Below are positions 11,883 to 23,505 of a DNA stretch of 64,000 nt, piece by piece. Each line of letters starts with the position of its first letter. Positions within the stretch are counted from its first letter, which is position 1. Under the pieces are notes generated by a model. That model was not told the origin of the DNA, searched no databases, and saw nothing but the letters and a program-made list of their open reading frames with translations. Source of the stretch: Okapia johnstoni (taxonomy: Eukaryota; Chordata; Mammalia; Artiodactyla; Giraffidae); contig CM044314.1 in the NCBI GenBank assembly GCA_024291935.2, positions 26,448,001 to 26,512,000 of the forward strand, in the 5' to 3' direction. The position numbers were made by a program, and so were the translations under genes.

Positions 11883-12806
11883 ATGAAAAGGCAGAGAAAT
11901 ACTCAACAGGTAAAGGAACAGGATAAATGCCCACCAAACCAAACAAAAGATGAAGAGATAGGGAATATACCTGATAAAGAATTCTAAATAATGATAGTGC
12001 AAATGATCCAAAATCTTGAAAACAAAATGGAGTTACAGATAAATAGCCTGGAGACAAGGGTTGAGAAGATGCAAGAAATATCTAACAAGGACATAGAAGA
12101 AATAAAACAGAGTCAATATATAATGAATAATACAATAAATGAGATCAAAAACACTCTGGAGGGAACCAACAGTAGAATAACGGAGGCAGAAGATAGGATA
12201 AGTGAGGTAGAAGACAGAATGGTAGAAATAAATGAAGCAGAGAGGAAAAAAAGAAAAAAAGAATTAAAAGAAATGAGGACAACCTCAGAGACCTCTGGGA
12301 CAATGTTAAATGCCCCAACATTCGAATCATAGGAGTCCCAGAAGAAGACAAAAAGAAAGGCCATGAGAAAATACTTGAGGAGATAATAGTTGAAAACTTC
12401 CCTAAAATGGAGAAGGAAATACTCACGCAAGTCCAAGAAACTCAGAGAGTCCCAAACAGGATAAACCCAAGGTGAATCACCCCAAGACATATTAATCAAA
12501 TTAACAAAGTTCAAACACAAAGAACAAATATTAAAAGCAGCAAGGAAAAAACAACAAATACCACACAAGGGGATTCCTGTAAGGATAACAGCTGATCTTT
12601 CAATAGAAACTCTTCAGGCCAGAAAGGAATGGCAGGACATACTTAAAGTGATGAAAGTGAAAAACCTACAGCCCAGATTACTGTACCCAGCAAGGATCTC
12701 ATTCAAATAAGAAGGAGAAATCAAAAGCTTTACAGACAAGCAAAAGCTGAGAGAATTCAGCACCACCAAACCAGCTCTCCAACAAATGCTAAAGGATCTT
12801 CTCTAG
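11883..12806 (+). pseudogene. L1 ORF1 remnant (RNA-binding protein)
   Basis: The frame opens with ATG at 11883 and is closed by TAA at 11985-11987. It reopens at 11991 with a heptad-rich coiled-coil segment (to about 12290), then shifts frame by one near 12285. The RRM-like and C-terminal parts continue in the shifted frame (IRIIGVPEE around 12320; ITADLSIETLQARKEW around 12590) with further stops near 12473 and 12707. ORF1p normally trimerises through the coiled coil and coats L1 RNA. Broken in at least four places. Confidence 0.85.
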
Positions 12807-12857
12807 ACAGCAAACACAGAAAGGGTGTATAAACTCAAACCCAAAACAACAAAGTAA

Positions 12858-15800
12858 ATGGCAATGTGATCATACTTATCAATAATTACCTTAAATGTAA
12901 ATGGGCTGAATGCCCCAACCAAAAGACAAAGACTGGCTAAATGGATACAAAAATAAGACCCCTATATATGCTGTCTACAAGAGACCCACCTCGAAACAAG
13001 GGACACATACAGACTGAAAGTGAAGGGCTGAAAAAAGATATTCCAGACAAATGGAGACCAAAAGAAAGCAGGAGTAGCAATACTCAAATCAGATAAAATA
13101 GACTTTAAAACAAAAGCGTTGGAAAGAGACAAAAATGGACACTACATAATGATCAAAGGATCAATCCAAGAAGAAGATATAACAATTATAAATATATATG
13201 CACCCAACATAGGAGCACTGCAATATGTAAGGCAAATGCTAACAAGTATGAAAGGGGAAATTAAAAATAACACAATAATAGTGGGAGACTTTAATACCCC
13301 ACTCACACCTATGGACAGATCAACTAAACAGAAAATTAACAAGGAAACACAAACTTTAAATGATACAATAGACCAGTTAGACCTAATTGATATCTATAGG
13401 TCATTTCACCCCAAAACAATGAATTTCACCTTTTTCTGAAGCGCACACAGAACCTTCTCCAGGATAGATCACATCCTGGGCCATAAATCTAGCCTTGGTA
13501 AATTCAAAAAAATTGAAATCATTCCAAGCATCTTTTCTGACCACAATGCAGTAAGATTAGATGTCAATTACAGGAGAAAAACTATTAAAAACTCCAACAT
13601 ATGGAGGCTGAACAACACATTGCTGAATGACCAACAAATCACAGAAGAAATCAAAAAAGAAATCAAAATACGCATAGAAACGAAAGAAAATGAAAACACA
13701 ACAACCCAAAACCTATGGGGCACTGTAAAAGCAGTGCTAAGGGGAAGATTCATAGCAATACAGGCTCACCTCAAGAAACAAGAAAAAAGCCAAATAAATA
13801 ACCTAACTCTACACCTAAAGCAACTAGAAAAGGAAGAAATGAAGAACCCCGGGGTTAGTAGAAAGAAAGAAATCTTAAAAATTAGGGCAGAAATAAATGC
13901 AAAAGAAACAAACGAGACCATAGCAAAAATCAACAAAGCCAAAAGCTGGTTCTTTGAGAAGATAAATAAAATTGACAAACCATTAGCCAGACTCATCAAG
14001 AAACAAAGGGAGAAGAATCAAATCAACAAAACTAGAAATGAGAATGGAGAGATCACAACAGACAACACAGAAATACAAAGGATCATAAGAGACTACTATC
14101 AGCAACTATATGCCAATAAAATGGACAACTTGGAAGAAATGGACAAATTCTTAGAAAAGTACAACTTTCCAAAACTGAACCAGGAAGAAATAGAAAATCT
14201 TAACAGACCCATCACAAGCACAGAAATTGAAACTGTAACCAGCAATCTTCCAGCAAGCAAAATCCCGGGACCAGACGGCTTCACAGCTGAATTCTACCAA
14301 AAATTTAGAGAAGAGCTAACACCTATCCTACTCAAATTCTTCCCGAAAATTGCAGAAGAAGGTAAACTTCCAAACTCATTCTATGAGGCCACCATCACCC
14401 TAATACCAAAACCTGACAAAGATGCCGCAGAAAAAGAAAACTACAGGCCAATATCACTGATTAACATAGATGCAAAAATCCTTAACAAAATTCTAGCAAA
14501 CAGAATCCAACAACGTATTAAAAAGATCATACATCATGACCAAGTGGGTTTTATACCGGGGATGCAAGGATTCTTCAATATCCACAAATCTATCAACATA
14601 ATACACCACATTAACAAATTGAAAGATAAAAACCATATGATTATCTCAATAGATGCAGAGAAAGCCTTTGACAAAATTCAACATCCATTTATGATAAAAA
14701 AAACCCTCCAGAAAGCAGGAATAGAAGGAACATACCTCAACATAATAAAAGCTATATATGACAAACCCACAGCAAACATTATCCTCAATGGTGAAAAATT
14801 GAAAGCATTTCCCCTAATGTCAGGAACAAGGCAAGGGTGCCCACTCTCACCACCACTACTATTCAACATAGATTTGGAAGTATTGACCACAGCAATTAGA
14901 GCAGAAAACAAAATAAAAGGAATCCAGACTGGAAAAGAAGAAGTAAAACTCTCACTGTTTGCAGATGACACGATCCTCTACATAGAAAACCCTAAAGACT
15001 CCACCAGAAAATTACTAGAGCTAATCAATGAATATAGTAAAGTTGCAGGATATAAAATTAACACACAGAAATCCCTTACATTCTTATACACTAACAATGA
15101 GAAAATAGAAAGAGAAATTAAGGAAACAATTCTATTCACCATTGCAGTGAAAAGAATAAAATACTTACGAATATATCTACCTAAAGAAACAAAAGACCTA
15201 TATATAGAAAACTATAAAACACTGATGAAAGAAATCAAAGAGGACCCAAATAGATGGAGAAATATACCATGTTCATGGATTGGAAGAATCAATATAGTGA
15301 AAATGAGTATACTACCCAAAGCAATCCATAGATTCAATGCAATCCCTATCAAGCTACCAACGGTATTTTTCAGAGAACTAGAACAAATAACTTCACAATT
15401 TGTATGGAAATACAAAAAACCTCGAATAGCCAAAGCAATCTTGAGAAAGAAGAATGGAACTGAAGGAATCAACCTGCCTGACTTCAGGCTCTACTACAAA
15501 GCCACAGTCATCAAGACAGGATGGTACTGGCACAAAGACAGAAATATAGATCAACGGGACAAAATAGAAAGCCCAGAGATAAATCCACGCACCTATGGAC
15601 ACCTTATCTTTGACAAAGGAGGCAAGAATATACAATGGAGAAAAGACAATCTCTTTAACAAGTGGTGCTGGGAAAACTGGTTAACCACTTGTGAAAGAAT
15701 GAAACTAGAACACCTTCTAACACCATACACAAAAATAAACTCAAAATGGATTAAGATCTAAATGTAAGACCAGAAACTATAAAACTCCTAGAGGAAAACA

Positions 15801-16316
15801 TAGGCAAAACACTCTCTGACATAAATCACAGCAGGATACTCTATGACCCACCTCCCAGAGTAATGGAAATAAAAGCAAAAATAAACAAATGGGACCTAAT
15901 TAAACTTAAAAGCTTTTGCACAACAAAGGAAACTATAAGCAAGGTGAAAAGACAGCCTTCAGAATGGGAGAAAATAATAGCAAACAAAGCAACTGACAAT
16001 TAATCTCAAAAATATACAAGCAACTTCTGCAGCTCAATTCCAGAAAAATAAACGACCCAATCAGAAAATGTGCCAAAGAACTAAACAGACATTTCTCCAA
16101 AGAAGACATACAGACATGAAAAGATGCTCAACATCACTCATTATCAGAGAAATGCAAATGAAAACCACAGTGAGGTACCATTTCATGCCAGTCAGAATGG
16201 CTGCTATCCAAAAGTCTATAAGCAATAAATGCTGGAGAGGGTGTGGTGAAAAGGGAACCTTCTTACACTGTTGGTTGGAATGCAAACTAGTACAACCACT
16301 ATGGAGAACAGTGTGG
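12858..16316 (+). pseudogene. L1 ORF2 remnant (endonuclease and reverse transcriptase)
   Basis: The ATG at 12858 starts the APE-type endonuclease domain, which is interrupted by in-frame stops at 12867 (TGA), 12954 (TAA), 13029 (TGA) and 13437 (TGA). Endonuclease motifs are still visible (GDFNTPL near 13284; SDHNAVRLD near 13536). From 13440 the same frame is open to 15761 and contains a complete reverse-transcriptase domain, with the [11 protein letters not shown] block near 14650 and the FADD catalytic box near 14960. At about 15755 a missing base shifts the frame; a second lesion lies near 15997. The end of the protein is lost through the deletion at about 16313. The 713-codon ORF at 13620-15761 is therefore a transposon relic, not a host gene. 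Confidence 0.92.
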
Positions 16317-16484
16317 ACTGGGATGACCCAGAGGGGTGGGGATGGGGAGGGAGTTGGGAGGAGGGGTTCAGGATGGGGAACACACGTACACCTGTGGCAG
16401 ATTCATGTCAATGTATGGCAAAACCACTACAATATTGTAAAGTAATTAGCCTCCAATTAAAATAAATAAATTTATATTTTTAAA

Positions 16485-17415
16485 AATTGAGAAAGTAGTA
16501 GGACAAGGCTGTGTATTGTCACCCTGCTTCTTTAACTTAAATGCAGAGTACATCATGTGAAATGCCAGGCTGAATGAATCACAAGGTGGAATCAAGATTG
16601 CTGGGAGAAATATCTACAGCCTAAGATATGCAGATGCTACAACTCTAATTTCAGAAAGTGAATAGAAACTAAAGAACCTCTTGATGAAAGTGAAAGAGGA
16701 GAGTGAAAAAGATGGCTTGAAACTCAGCATTTAAAAAATTAATGTAATGGCATCAAATCCTATCACTTTATGGCAAATAGAAGGGGAAGAAGTCGAAGCA
16801 GTGACTGGTTTTCTTTTCTTGGGCTCCAAAATCACCGAAAATAGTGACTGCAGTCATGAAGTTAAAAGACATATGCTCCTTGGAAGGAAAGCTATGCCAA
16901 ATATAGATACCATATTAAAAAGCAGAGACATCACATTGCCAACAAAGGCCCATCTAGTCAAAGCAATGACTTCCATTAGTCATGTAAGAATGTGAGAGAT
17001 GGACCATAAAGAAGGCTGAGCACCAAAGAACTGATGTTTTTGAATTGTGGTTCTGGAGAAGACTTGTAAGGGTCCCTTGGAGTGCAAAGAGATCCAACCA
17101 GATAATCCTAAAGAAAATCAACCCTAAATATTCATTGGAAGCTCCAATACTTTGGCCACCTGATGCAAAGAGCTGATGCACTGGAAAAGACCCTGATGCT
17201 GGAAAAGATTGACAGCAAAAGGAGAAAAGAGTGGCAGAGGATGAGACAAATAGATAGCATCATCAACTCAATGGACATGAATTTCAGCAAACTCCTGGAG
17301 ATAGTGGAGGACTGAGGAGCCTGGCGTGCTATAGTCCATGAGGTTGCAGAAAGTCAGACATGACTTGCAACTGAACAACATGACTCACAACTGAACAACG
17401 TAACTTGCAACTGAA
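16485..17415 (+). mobile_element. 5'-truncated BovB LINE (3' part)
   Basis: Begins inside the reverse-transcriptase region (phrase GTGTATTGTCACCCTGCTTC) immediately after the L1 tail and runs through the BovB C-terminal domain to AACTGAACAACAACAACAA. The ORF2 frame is broken; the 82-codon ORF at 16747-16995 is one fragment. The YADD region near 16627 reads YADA (third position Asp lost). Confidence 0.9.
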
Positions 17416-17599
17416 CAACAACAACAAAGGAATGTCCTATATTCCAGACATACTCTTCCTTACCTATGTTGTGGAGTAGTAGTCCAATTGGTTGTTGTTG
17501 TTGAGGCTGTTGTTGTTCAGTCCCCCTTGGTTGCAGGAGGAAGCAGATCCAACAGATTATATTTCACCTTAGAAAGGATATCTAAATATATTCAACACC

Positions 17600-18418
17600 A
17601 TTGTTGTTCAGTTGCTAAGTCATATCCAACTCTTTGTGACCCCATGAACTGCAGCACTCCAGGCTTCTCTGTCCTTCACTATCTTCTGGAGTTTGCTCAA
17701 ACTCATGCCCATTGAGTCAGTGATGCCAACCATCTCATCCTCTGCCATCTCCTTCTCCTCTTCCCCTCAATCTTTCCCGGCATTAGAGTCTTTTCAAATG
17801 AGTCAGTCAGTTCTTTGAATCAGGTGGCCAAAGTACTGGAGCTTCATCTCCAGCATCAGTCCTTCCAGTGAATATTCAGGACTGGTTTCCTTTGTATTGA
17901 CTTGTCTGATCTCCTTGCTGTCCAAGGGACTCTCAAGCGTCTTCTCCAGTACCACAATTTGAAAGCATCAATTCTTCAGCGCTCACCCTTCTTTATGGTC
18001 CAACTCTTCACATCTATACACGACTACTGGAAAAACCATAGCTTTGAATAGATGGACCTTTGTTGACAAAGTGATGTCTCTGCTTTTTAATACACTGTCT
18101 AGGTTTGTCATAATTTTTCTTCCAAAGAGCAAGCATTTTTTAATTTCATGACTGCAGTCACCATCCACAGTGATTTTGGAACCCAAGGAAAGAAAATCTG
18201 TAATTTTTTCCCACTTTTCCCCCATCTGTTTGATATAAAGTGATGAGAGGGACTGGTGCCATGATCTTAGTTTTTTGAATGCTGAGTTTTAAGCCAGCTT
18301 TTTCACTCTCCTTTCACTTTTGTCAAGAGGCTCTTTAGTTTCTGCCATTCTCCTCTTCACTTTCTGCCATTAGGGTGGTATCATCTGCGTATCTGAGGTA
18401 GTTGATATTTCTCCCCCC
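17600..18418 (-). mobile_element. 5'-truncated BovB LINE, antisense
   Basis: Reverse of the BovB 3' end: TTGTTGTTCAGTTGCTAAGT at the left edge, then the ORF2 C-terminal and RT regions up to CATCTGCGTATCTGAGGTAG (reverse of the YADD box region). It forms an inverted pair with the preceding BovB, with a spacer of about 190 bp. ORF2 is broken. Confidence 0.9.
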
Positions 18419-18430
18419 ACATCATTGAAA

Positions 18431-18615
18431 GTGTGAGTCACTCGGTCATGTCTGACTCTTTGTGGCCCCATGGTCTTGCCTAGAATTCTCTAGGCAAGAA
18501 TACTGGAGTAGGTTGCCATTCCCATCTTCAGGGGATCTTCTCGACTTAGGGATTGAACCAAGGTCTTCTGCATTGCAGGCAGGTTTTTTACCATCTGAGC
18601 TACCAGGAAAGCCCC
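18431..18615 (-). repeat. Bov-tA SINE
   Basis: Antisense copy: GTGAGTCACTCGGTCATGTC at the body end and TACCATCTGAGCTACCAGG plus AAAGCCCC at the tRNA-like head. Directly abuts the BovB fragment. Confidence 0.85.
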
Positions 18616-18619
18616 TTTC

Positions 18620-21100
18620 CATACCATTGAACTCCCAGAAATTTCACTGATGTGAATTTAGTCAGATTTATTTCTTATCCTCTTACATGCAAATGTCTTT
18701 CCAATAAGTCTAGGGTAGTTTCTATCTCTTGTTTACTGGGTCCAAGCAACATGATTGTCATCAAGGTACTAGATCTCCATGATGTTTTGTGAATGAGAAA
18801 GGCAATCAAGATCCCTGCAGACTAATTTATTATGTAGACTAGAGAGTTGATATATCCCTTAAGTAGGACAGCTAAGGTATTTTGCTGGCCTTACTAGCTG
18901 AAAGCCAACTGCTTCTGGTGGGTCTTAGGGACAGATAGGGAATTATAAGCCCTTTGCCACATCAGTAGCTGCATACCAGGTAACAGGTGATATGTTAATT
19001 TGCTCAAGTAATGAAAACACACCTGGTACAGCAGCTGCAGTTGGAGTCACCACTTGGTTAAGTTTACGATAATCCACTTTCATTACCCAAGATCCCTGTT
19101 TTCTGCACAGGCCAAACAGGAGAATTGGATAGGGGTATGGTGGGAGTCTTCACCCTTGCATCTTTAAAGTTCTTAATAGTGGCACTAATTTATGTATTCC
19201 CTCCCCAGATGCAGTACCACTTTTGATGTACTATTTTGCTAGGTTGAGGCAGTTCCGATGGCTTCCATTGGCCTTCCCCATCATAGCCTTTACTCTATAA
19301 GTCAGGGAACAAATGTGGGGATTCTGCCAGCTGCTAATATGTCTAATATAATTATGCATTCAGGAAATAACCACAGAATAGGATCAAGGACCCACTGTGA
19401 TTAATTGTGATCTTCCCTTTGGCAGTTGTGCCACCACTTGGCCCCTGCTACTCTGGGATCTAATTACTCCCATCGCATTTAGGCTTCCCAATTGAGTGGT
19501 TGCTATTCCCACTATAAGGCCTGGCCTTCAGAGAAGAGCAATCATGGAGTTCTTTAAGGATGCTAGGACTCCCCTCACAAATTTATTTCTCAAAGTGTTG
19601 GTGAAAGGTATATTTTTCTGTATCTTCCCTGTGTGGGTAAGTAGATATTAAATGACAAATCCACTCTGACACTCCAGTTTCTCTAAACCTCTGAATCCCT
19701 TCCTCTACGTTAAACCAAAGAAGTCAGGCATTTCCAGCCTGATCCCTGTAAGCCATCCTTTCGTCAATGTTTCAGCCAACCAACCAATCAAACAGAACTC
19801 TTTCTGACTCCCTGAGCAGCAAAGTTAAATGCTTAGTGAACCCATATCAGTAGATTCATGGTGATCCAACTCTGTGTTCCTCTCACCATTACCCCCTACT
19901 TTTAGTATCTATTCCACACACGTTCCCCAGATTGCTACAACAGAAATGGAAAATGGGGTTTTTCTTTCCTACTAACAAGCAAGGAAAACAAAGGAATGAG
20001 TAAATGACTATAGAAACAATAAAAAAAAAAAAAAAACAGGCCTTTAAGAGTTAAGCAATCCCAGCTTTACTTTACTGTTACTAATTTACAGTACATGCAA
20101 CTAGATTTGTCCTTCACACAGCCAATTCCTTAATAACTCTCCGACTGATGTGAATTACATCCTGCACCTGGCATTCTTTTCCCCTACACTCCCTCGTAAC
20201 ACTCCCTTATAGCATTCTTCATTTCAGAGAGAAGGTCACATGAGCTGATAACATTGGAGATGACCAGACCCAGTTACTGAGCTTCCTGACACCAGCTGTA
20301 ACCATTTTTAAGTTTTGCAGAAGAAAGAAGAATGCAAGACTATCACTGCTTTCATTCTTATCATCTACCCCAGCCACATGCCCTGACTGTAAGACCTCTC
20401 CCTGTTTCACAGGGAGAAGGGTACAGTTTCTGAGGCACTAGCCTACTGTGTTCCCACTTTGCCTGGCAAAGAAATAGCTACTCTTTCTCTTTCCTCCAAA
20501 ACTCTGTCTCCCTTTTTCTATTCAGCACCAGTATACAGAGGCTGATATCTTGGCAACAAGATTTCTGTGCGTATCTATTAGAAAGCTTAAGTAGTTCTTC
20601 TGGAGTGTAGCACTCTGTTTCATGGGTCACACTTTGTACCTCACTATTAGAAGCCTGTTGGCACTTGCATCTAGTTATAGACCTAGAGGCAGAATGTTTA
20701 TGGGGGTGGGGCCTATGGAGAATTAGCATTGTCTTATATGGCAAGCGCTCAGAGGAGGCCATTACTATTTTCTCAGGCAAATATAGTGCCAGTCTCCTCA
20801 GATGGAGGTGGAAAGCCACTCAGCCACCGCTATTGGCAGAGAGGTTCCCTATCACTGGGGGTGGAGATATTTCCTATGATAGGGATTGGCGGCCCACTTT
20901 TACTAGAGATGAAACCAGTGTCGCTAATCCCACAGGCAAAGAAGACTCATCAGAATTTAGGGGCTCAGTGTCCCCAGTTTCATCAAGTTTTCCCACATGG
21001 CCCCACCTCAAATTACAGAATCTCATTGTTTACCAAGCAATGCCCTCACTTTAACAGTAAACATGCTGTGAGGCTAGGAGTTCAACTTGCATTATAGTTC
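18620..21100 (-). mobile_element. Ancient ERVL-type endogenous retrovirus pol remnant
   Basis: On the minus strand, degenerate reading frames match the reverse transcriptase of class III (ERVL) endogenous retroviruses. A block equivalent to the conserved RKLNQVVTP region lies near 19050-19085. The segment equivalent to the polymerase active site, read as Tyr-Leu-Asp-Asp, lies at about 18757-18768. Multiple stops and frameshifts mean no domain is intact. The portion above 20.57 kb is less certain. An LTR in the opposite orientation interrupts the region at about 20.04-20.56 kb. This is an old, defective germline copy with no coding capacity. Confidence 0.65.
20040..20560 (+). mobile_element. 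Likely solo LTR, sense orientation
   Basis: The right part (GCCTACTGTGTTCCCACTTT, GCCTGGCAAAGAAATAG, CTCCAAAACTCTGTCTCC, CAGCACCAGTATACAGAGG) reads like a retroviral LTR U5 end. It is directly homologous to the antisense element at 60.2-60.5 kb. The left boundary is uncertain. Confidence 0.5.
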
Positions 21101-22124
21101 AGCCAATTGCTGAATAAGGAATTAATTTTTGATTCTCAGAAATATCAGCTCTGTAGCTACAGGAAGTATGGCTGTCTTTCAGGGCATCCAGAGAAGCTCT
21201 TAAGTCACTTTATGCTGCACTGAGCAGGAAATTTGAATCCCAGAACTCATCCTTTTCTTTCACTGCTTTGTCCAACAACATTAGAAGCAATCAATACATT
21301 ATATTCCTTGGTTTTCCAAAAAATATTCAAAAATGTCAAACACAAAGTCATTCAGTTTCCTTCGTAAGTGGTTGATGAGTATTAAATGCAGGTATTTTAC
21401 ATATCTCTATATACCTTTCATACCATGGACTATCAGTGCTCTCTACTACTGGAAATGGAGTCATTAGGATCTCTAAATCTAATTAGACTAGAAAGCCAAT
21501 TTCAGAAACCTGAGAACCAATTCACAAAACTCATCTTTAACATTTTGTTCTTCTAGTACTGTTTCCCATAGCAAAGCCTTTATTAGTCAGGGTTCTCCAA
21601 AAAAACAGAATACATATGGATATGTATATATGTAATTAGTATACTATAGGAACAGTTCACATGATTATGGAGTTCAAGAAGTCTGACAATCCATCCAGTG
21701 GTATAATTCAGTCTAAATTCAAAGGCTTGAAAACCAGTTGAGTTGATGGTGTCAAGTCCTATCCCTAGTACAGAGGCTTGAGAACCATGGTCTAAATCGC
21801 AATCTGAGTCTGAAGGCCTGAGAGCCAAGAGTACTGATATCTGTGGACAGAAGAAGAATGCTTCATGACAGTGTACTTGGCAATGATTTCTTAGATATGA
21901 CACCAAAAGCAGGGCAACAAAAGCAAAAACACATGGGACTACATCAAATTTAAAAGCTTTTGTGCATCAAAGGACACAACAGATGAAATGATGTAGAAAT
22001 GACCAACAAGCATATGAAAAGAGGCTCAACACTACCGGTCATGGAAATGAAGATCCAAATCACAGTGAGATATCAGCTCACATCCATTAGGATATCTATT
22101 ATCAACAAAACTGGAAATAACATA

Positions 22125-22503
22125 AGTCTTAGCCTGGACCATCATGACAATATACCATAGACTGTGTGGCTTGTGCAGTAGAAATTTATTTCTCATGGTC
22201 TAAAGGCTAGGAAGCTCAAGATCAAGGTCCCCACAAAGCAGGTTTCATTATAAGGCTTCTCCTCTTTGTTTATAGGCAGCTGCCATCTCCCTGTGATCAC
22301 ATGGACTTTCCTTGATGCATGTGCATATAGGTTAAGGGCAAGAGCAAGCTCTCTGGCATCTCTTGAAAGGATACTAAACCTATCATGAGGTCCCTGCTCT
22401 TATGACCTTATATAAACCTGATTATCTTCAGAGTCTACATTTCCCAAATGTTATCATATTGAGGGTTAGTAATTTGGGAGGGAGTTCAATTCAGTTAATA
22501 AAA
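22125..22503. repeat. Unassigned insertion inside the old L1 (first)
   Basis: L1 text stops at AACTGGAAATAACA and resumes at AAGTTTTGGTGGGGATG. The inserted 380 bp contains AAATTTATTTCTCATGGTCT, common in dispersed mammalian repeats, but the family is not identified. Confidence 0.45.
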
Positions 22504-22917
22504 CAAGTTTTGGTGGGGATGTGGAGAAATTGGAACACTTGTGCACTATTTATGGGATTGTAAGCTGGTCTAGCTACTGTAGAAAACAGTATAGAGATTC
22601 TTCAAAACATTCAGAAATACCATATGATCCAGCAATGCCACTTCTAGGTATATATCCAAGAGCATTTAAAGCAAGTTTTTAAAGAGATATATGCACATCC
22701 ATGTTTATAACAGCACTATCCACAGCAGTCAGGAGGTGGAAGCAATCCAAATGTCCACTGATTGATGAGTGGATAAACAAAAGATAGCATATACAAACAG
22801 TGGAATATTATTCAGCTTTAGAAAGAAGGAAGTCTGTCACATGCTACAACATGAGTGAACCTTGAGGACATTATGCCAAGTGAAATAAGCCAGTCACAAA
22901 AGGGCAAATAGTGTATG

Positions 22918-23407
22918 TTGGTAAAGGTAGTCTCATGTATGCAGTCTTTTGACTCCCACTTGATCACACAAGAATAGGCCTTGGATCTGGAACACTTCCG
23001 TACTAAGAGATAAAGAGCCTACATAGCCCGTGAGAGCTTATCATCCTATGGGAATATCCCTCTTTGTTATAGCCACAGTTGGTACTTTCATCTCACTTTA
23101 AATGTCAGCTGGCCAACCCCACTGTTAAATCTCTCCTCACAGGGAAGGGATGGGATTCTTTCCATTGCAACATGAGAGGGATATACATGGGGGAAGTGGC
23201 CTGAGTCAGCCCTGGCCATGGAAGACTGAGACAAAGTGTTGAAGCTGATCTTACTCTTGAATGTAAGTGAAAAGTTGTTCCATCCAGTGCCTATTTGACT
23301 TTGTTATGTTCTCTTTGGCAATTCCATTACCAAGTGGCAATGGGCAGAAGTGTTTGGAGTCCTTCCTGTGGTGCTGGTAACCAGTGGATGCTGGACACTG
23401 TATACGA
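22918..23407. repeat. Unassigned insertion inside the old L1 (second)
   Basis: About 490 bp of unrelated DNA separates two adjacent pieces of L1 3' UTR (ending near GTGTATG and resuming near AGATACATAAAGCAATC). Size and position fit a solo LTR, but no family is identified. Confidence 0.4.
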
Positions 23408-23505
23408 GATACATAAAGCAATCAAATTCATAGAAACAAAAAAGGAAGATGGTGGTTGCCAGAGGTGGGGGAGGAGAAATGGGGAGTTGTTTAATGAGTG
23501 ACCCT

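Larger units (their letters stand above)
9010..16482 (+). mobile_element. Nearly full-length L1_BT retrotransposon (inactive)
   Basis: A 7.5-kb L1 with every section in order: a 5' UTR starting at GTTCTAAGATGGCGGAGG (9010-11882), an ORF1 remnant (11883-12806), an ORF2 remnant (12858-16316) and a 3' UTR (16317-16482) ending in A/T-rich DNA. Length and order match the autonomous LINE-1 class, which moves by target-primed reverse transcription using ORF1p (RNA-binding chaperone) and ORF2p (endonuclease plus reverse transcriptase). This copy cannot make either protein intact. Near 16313 the sequence passes directly from the ORF2 zinc-knuckle region into the 3' UTR, so the end of ORF2 is missing. 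A clear target-site duplication was not found. Confidence 0.9.
21920..23505 (+). mobile_element. Old L1 3' fragment broken by two insertions
   Basis: ORF2 C-terminal sequence (AAATTTAAAAGCTTTTGTGC at about 21947; AGATATCAGCTCACATCCAT), then ORF2 end and 3' UTR (CAAATGTCCACTGATTGATG; GAAATAAGCCAGTCACAAAA; GATGGTGGTTGCCAGAGGTG). The L1 text is interrupted at about 22125-22503 and at about 22918-23407 and resumes in register afterwards. No open frame survives. Confidence 0.75.

Noticed and set aside
13620..15761. 713-codon ORF, the longest in the window
   Set aside because: It is the L1 ORF2 reverse-transcriptase region, with upstream stops and a downstream frameshift, not a host gene.
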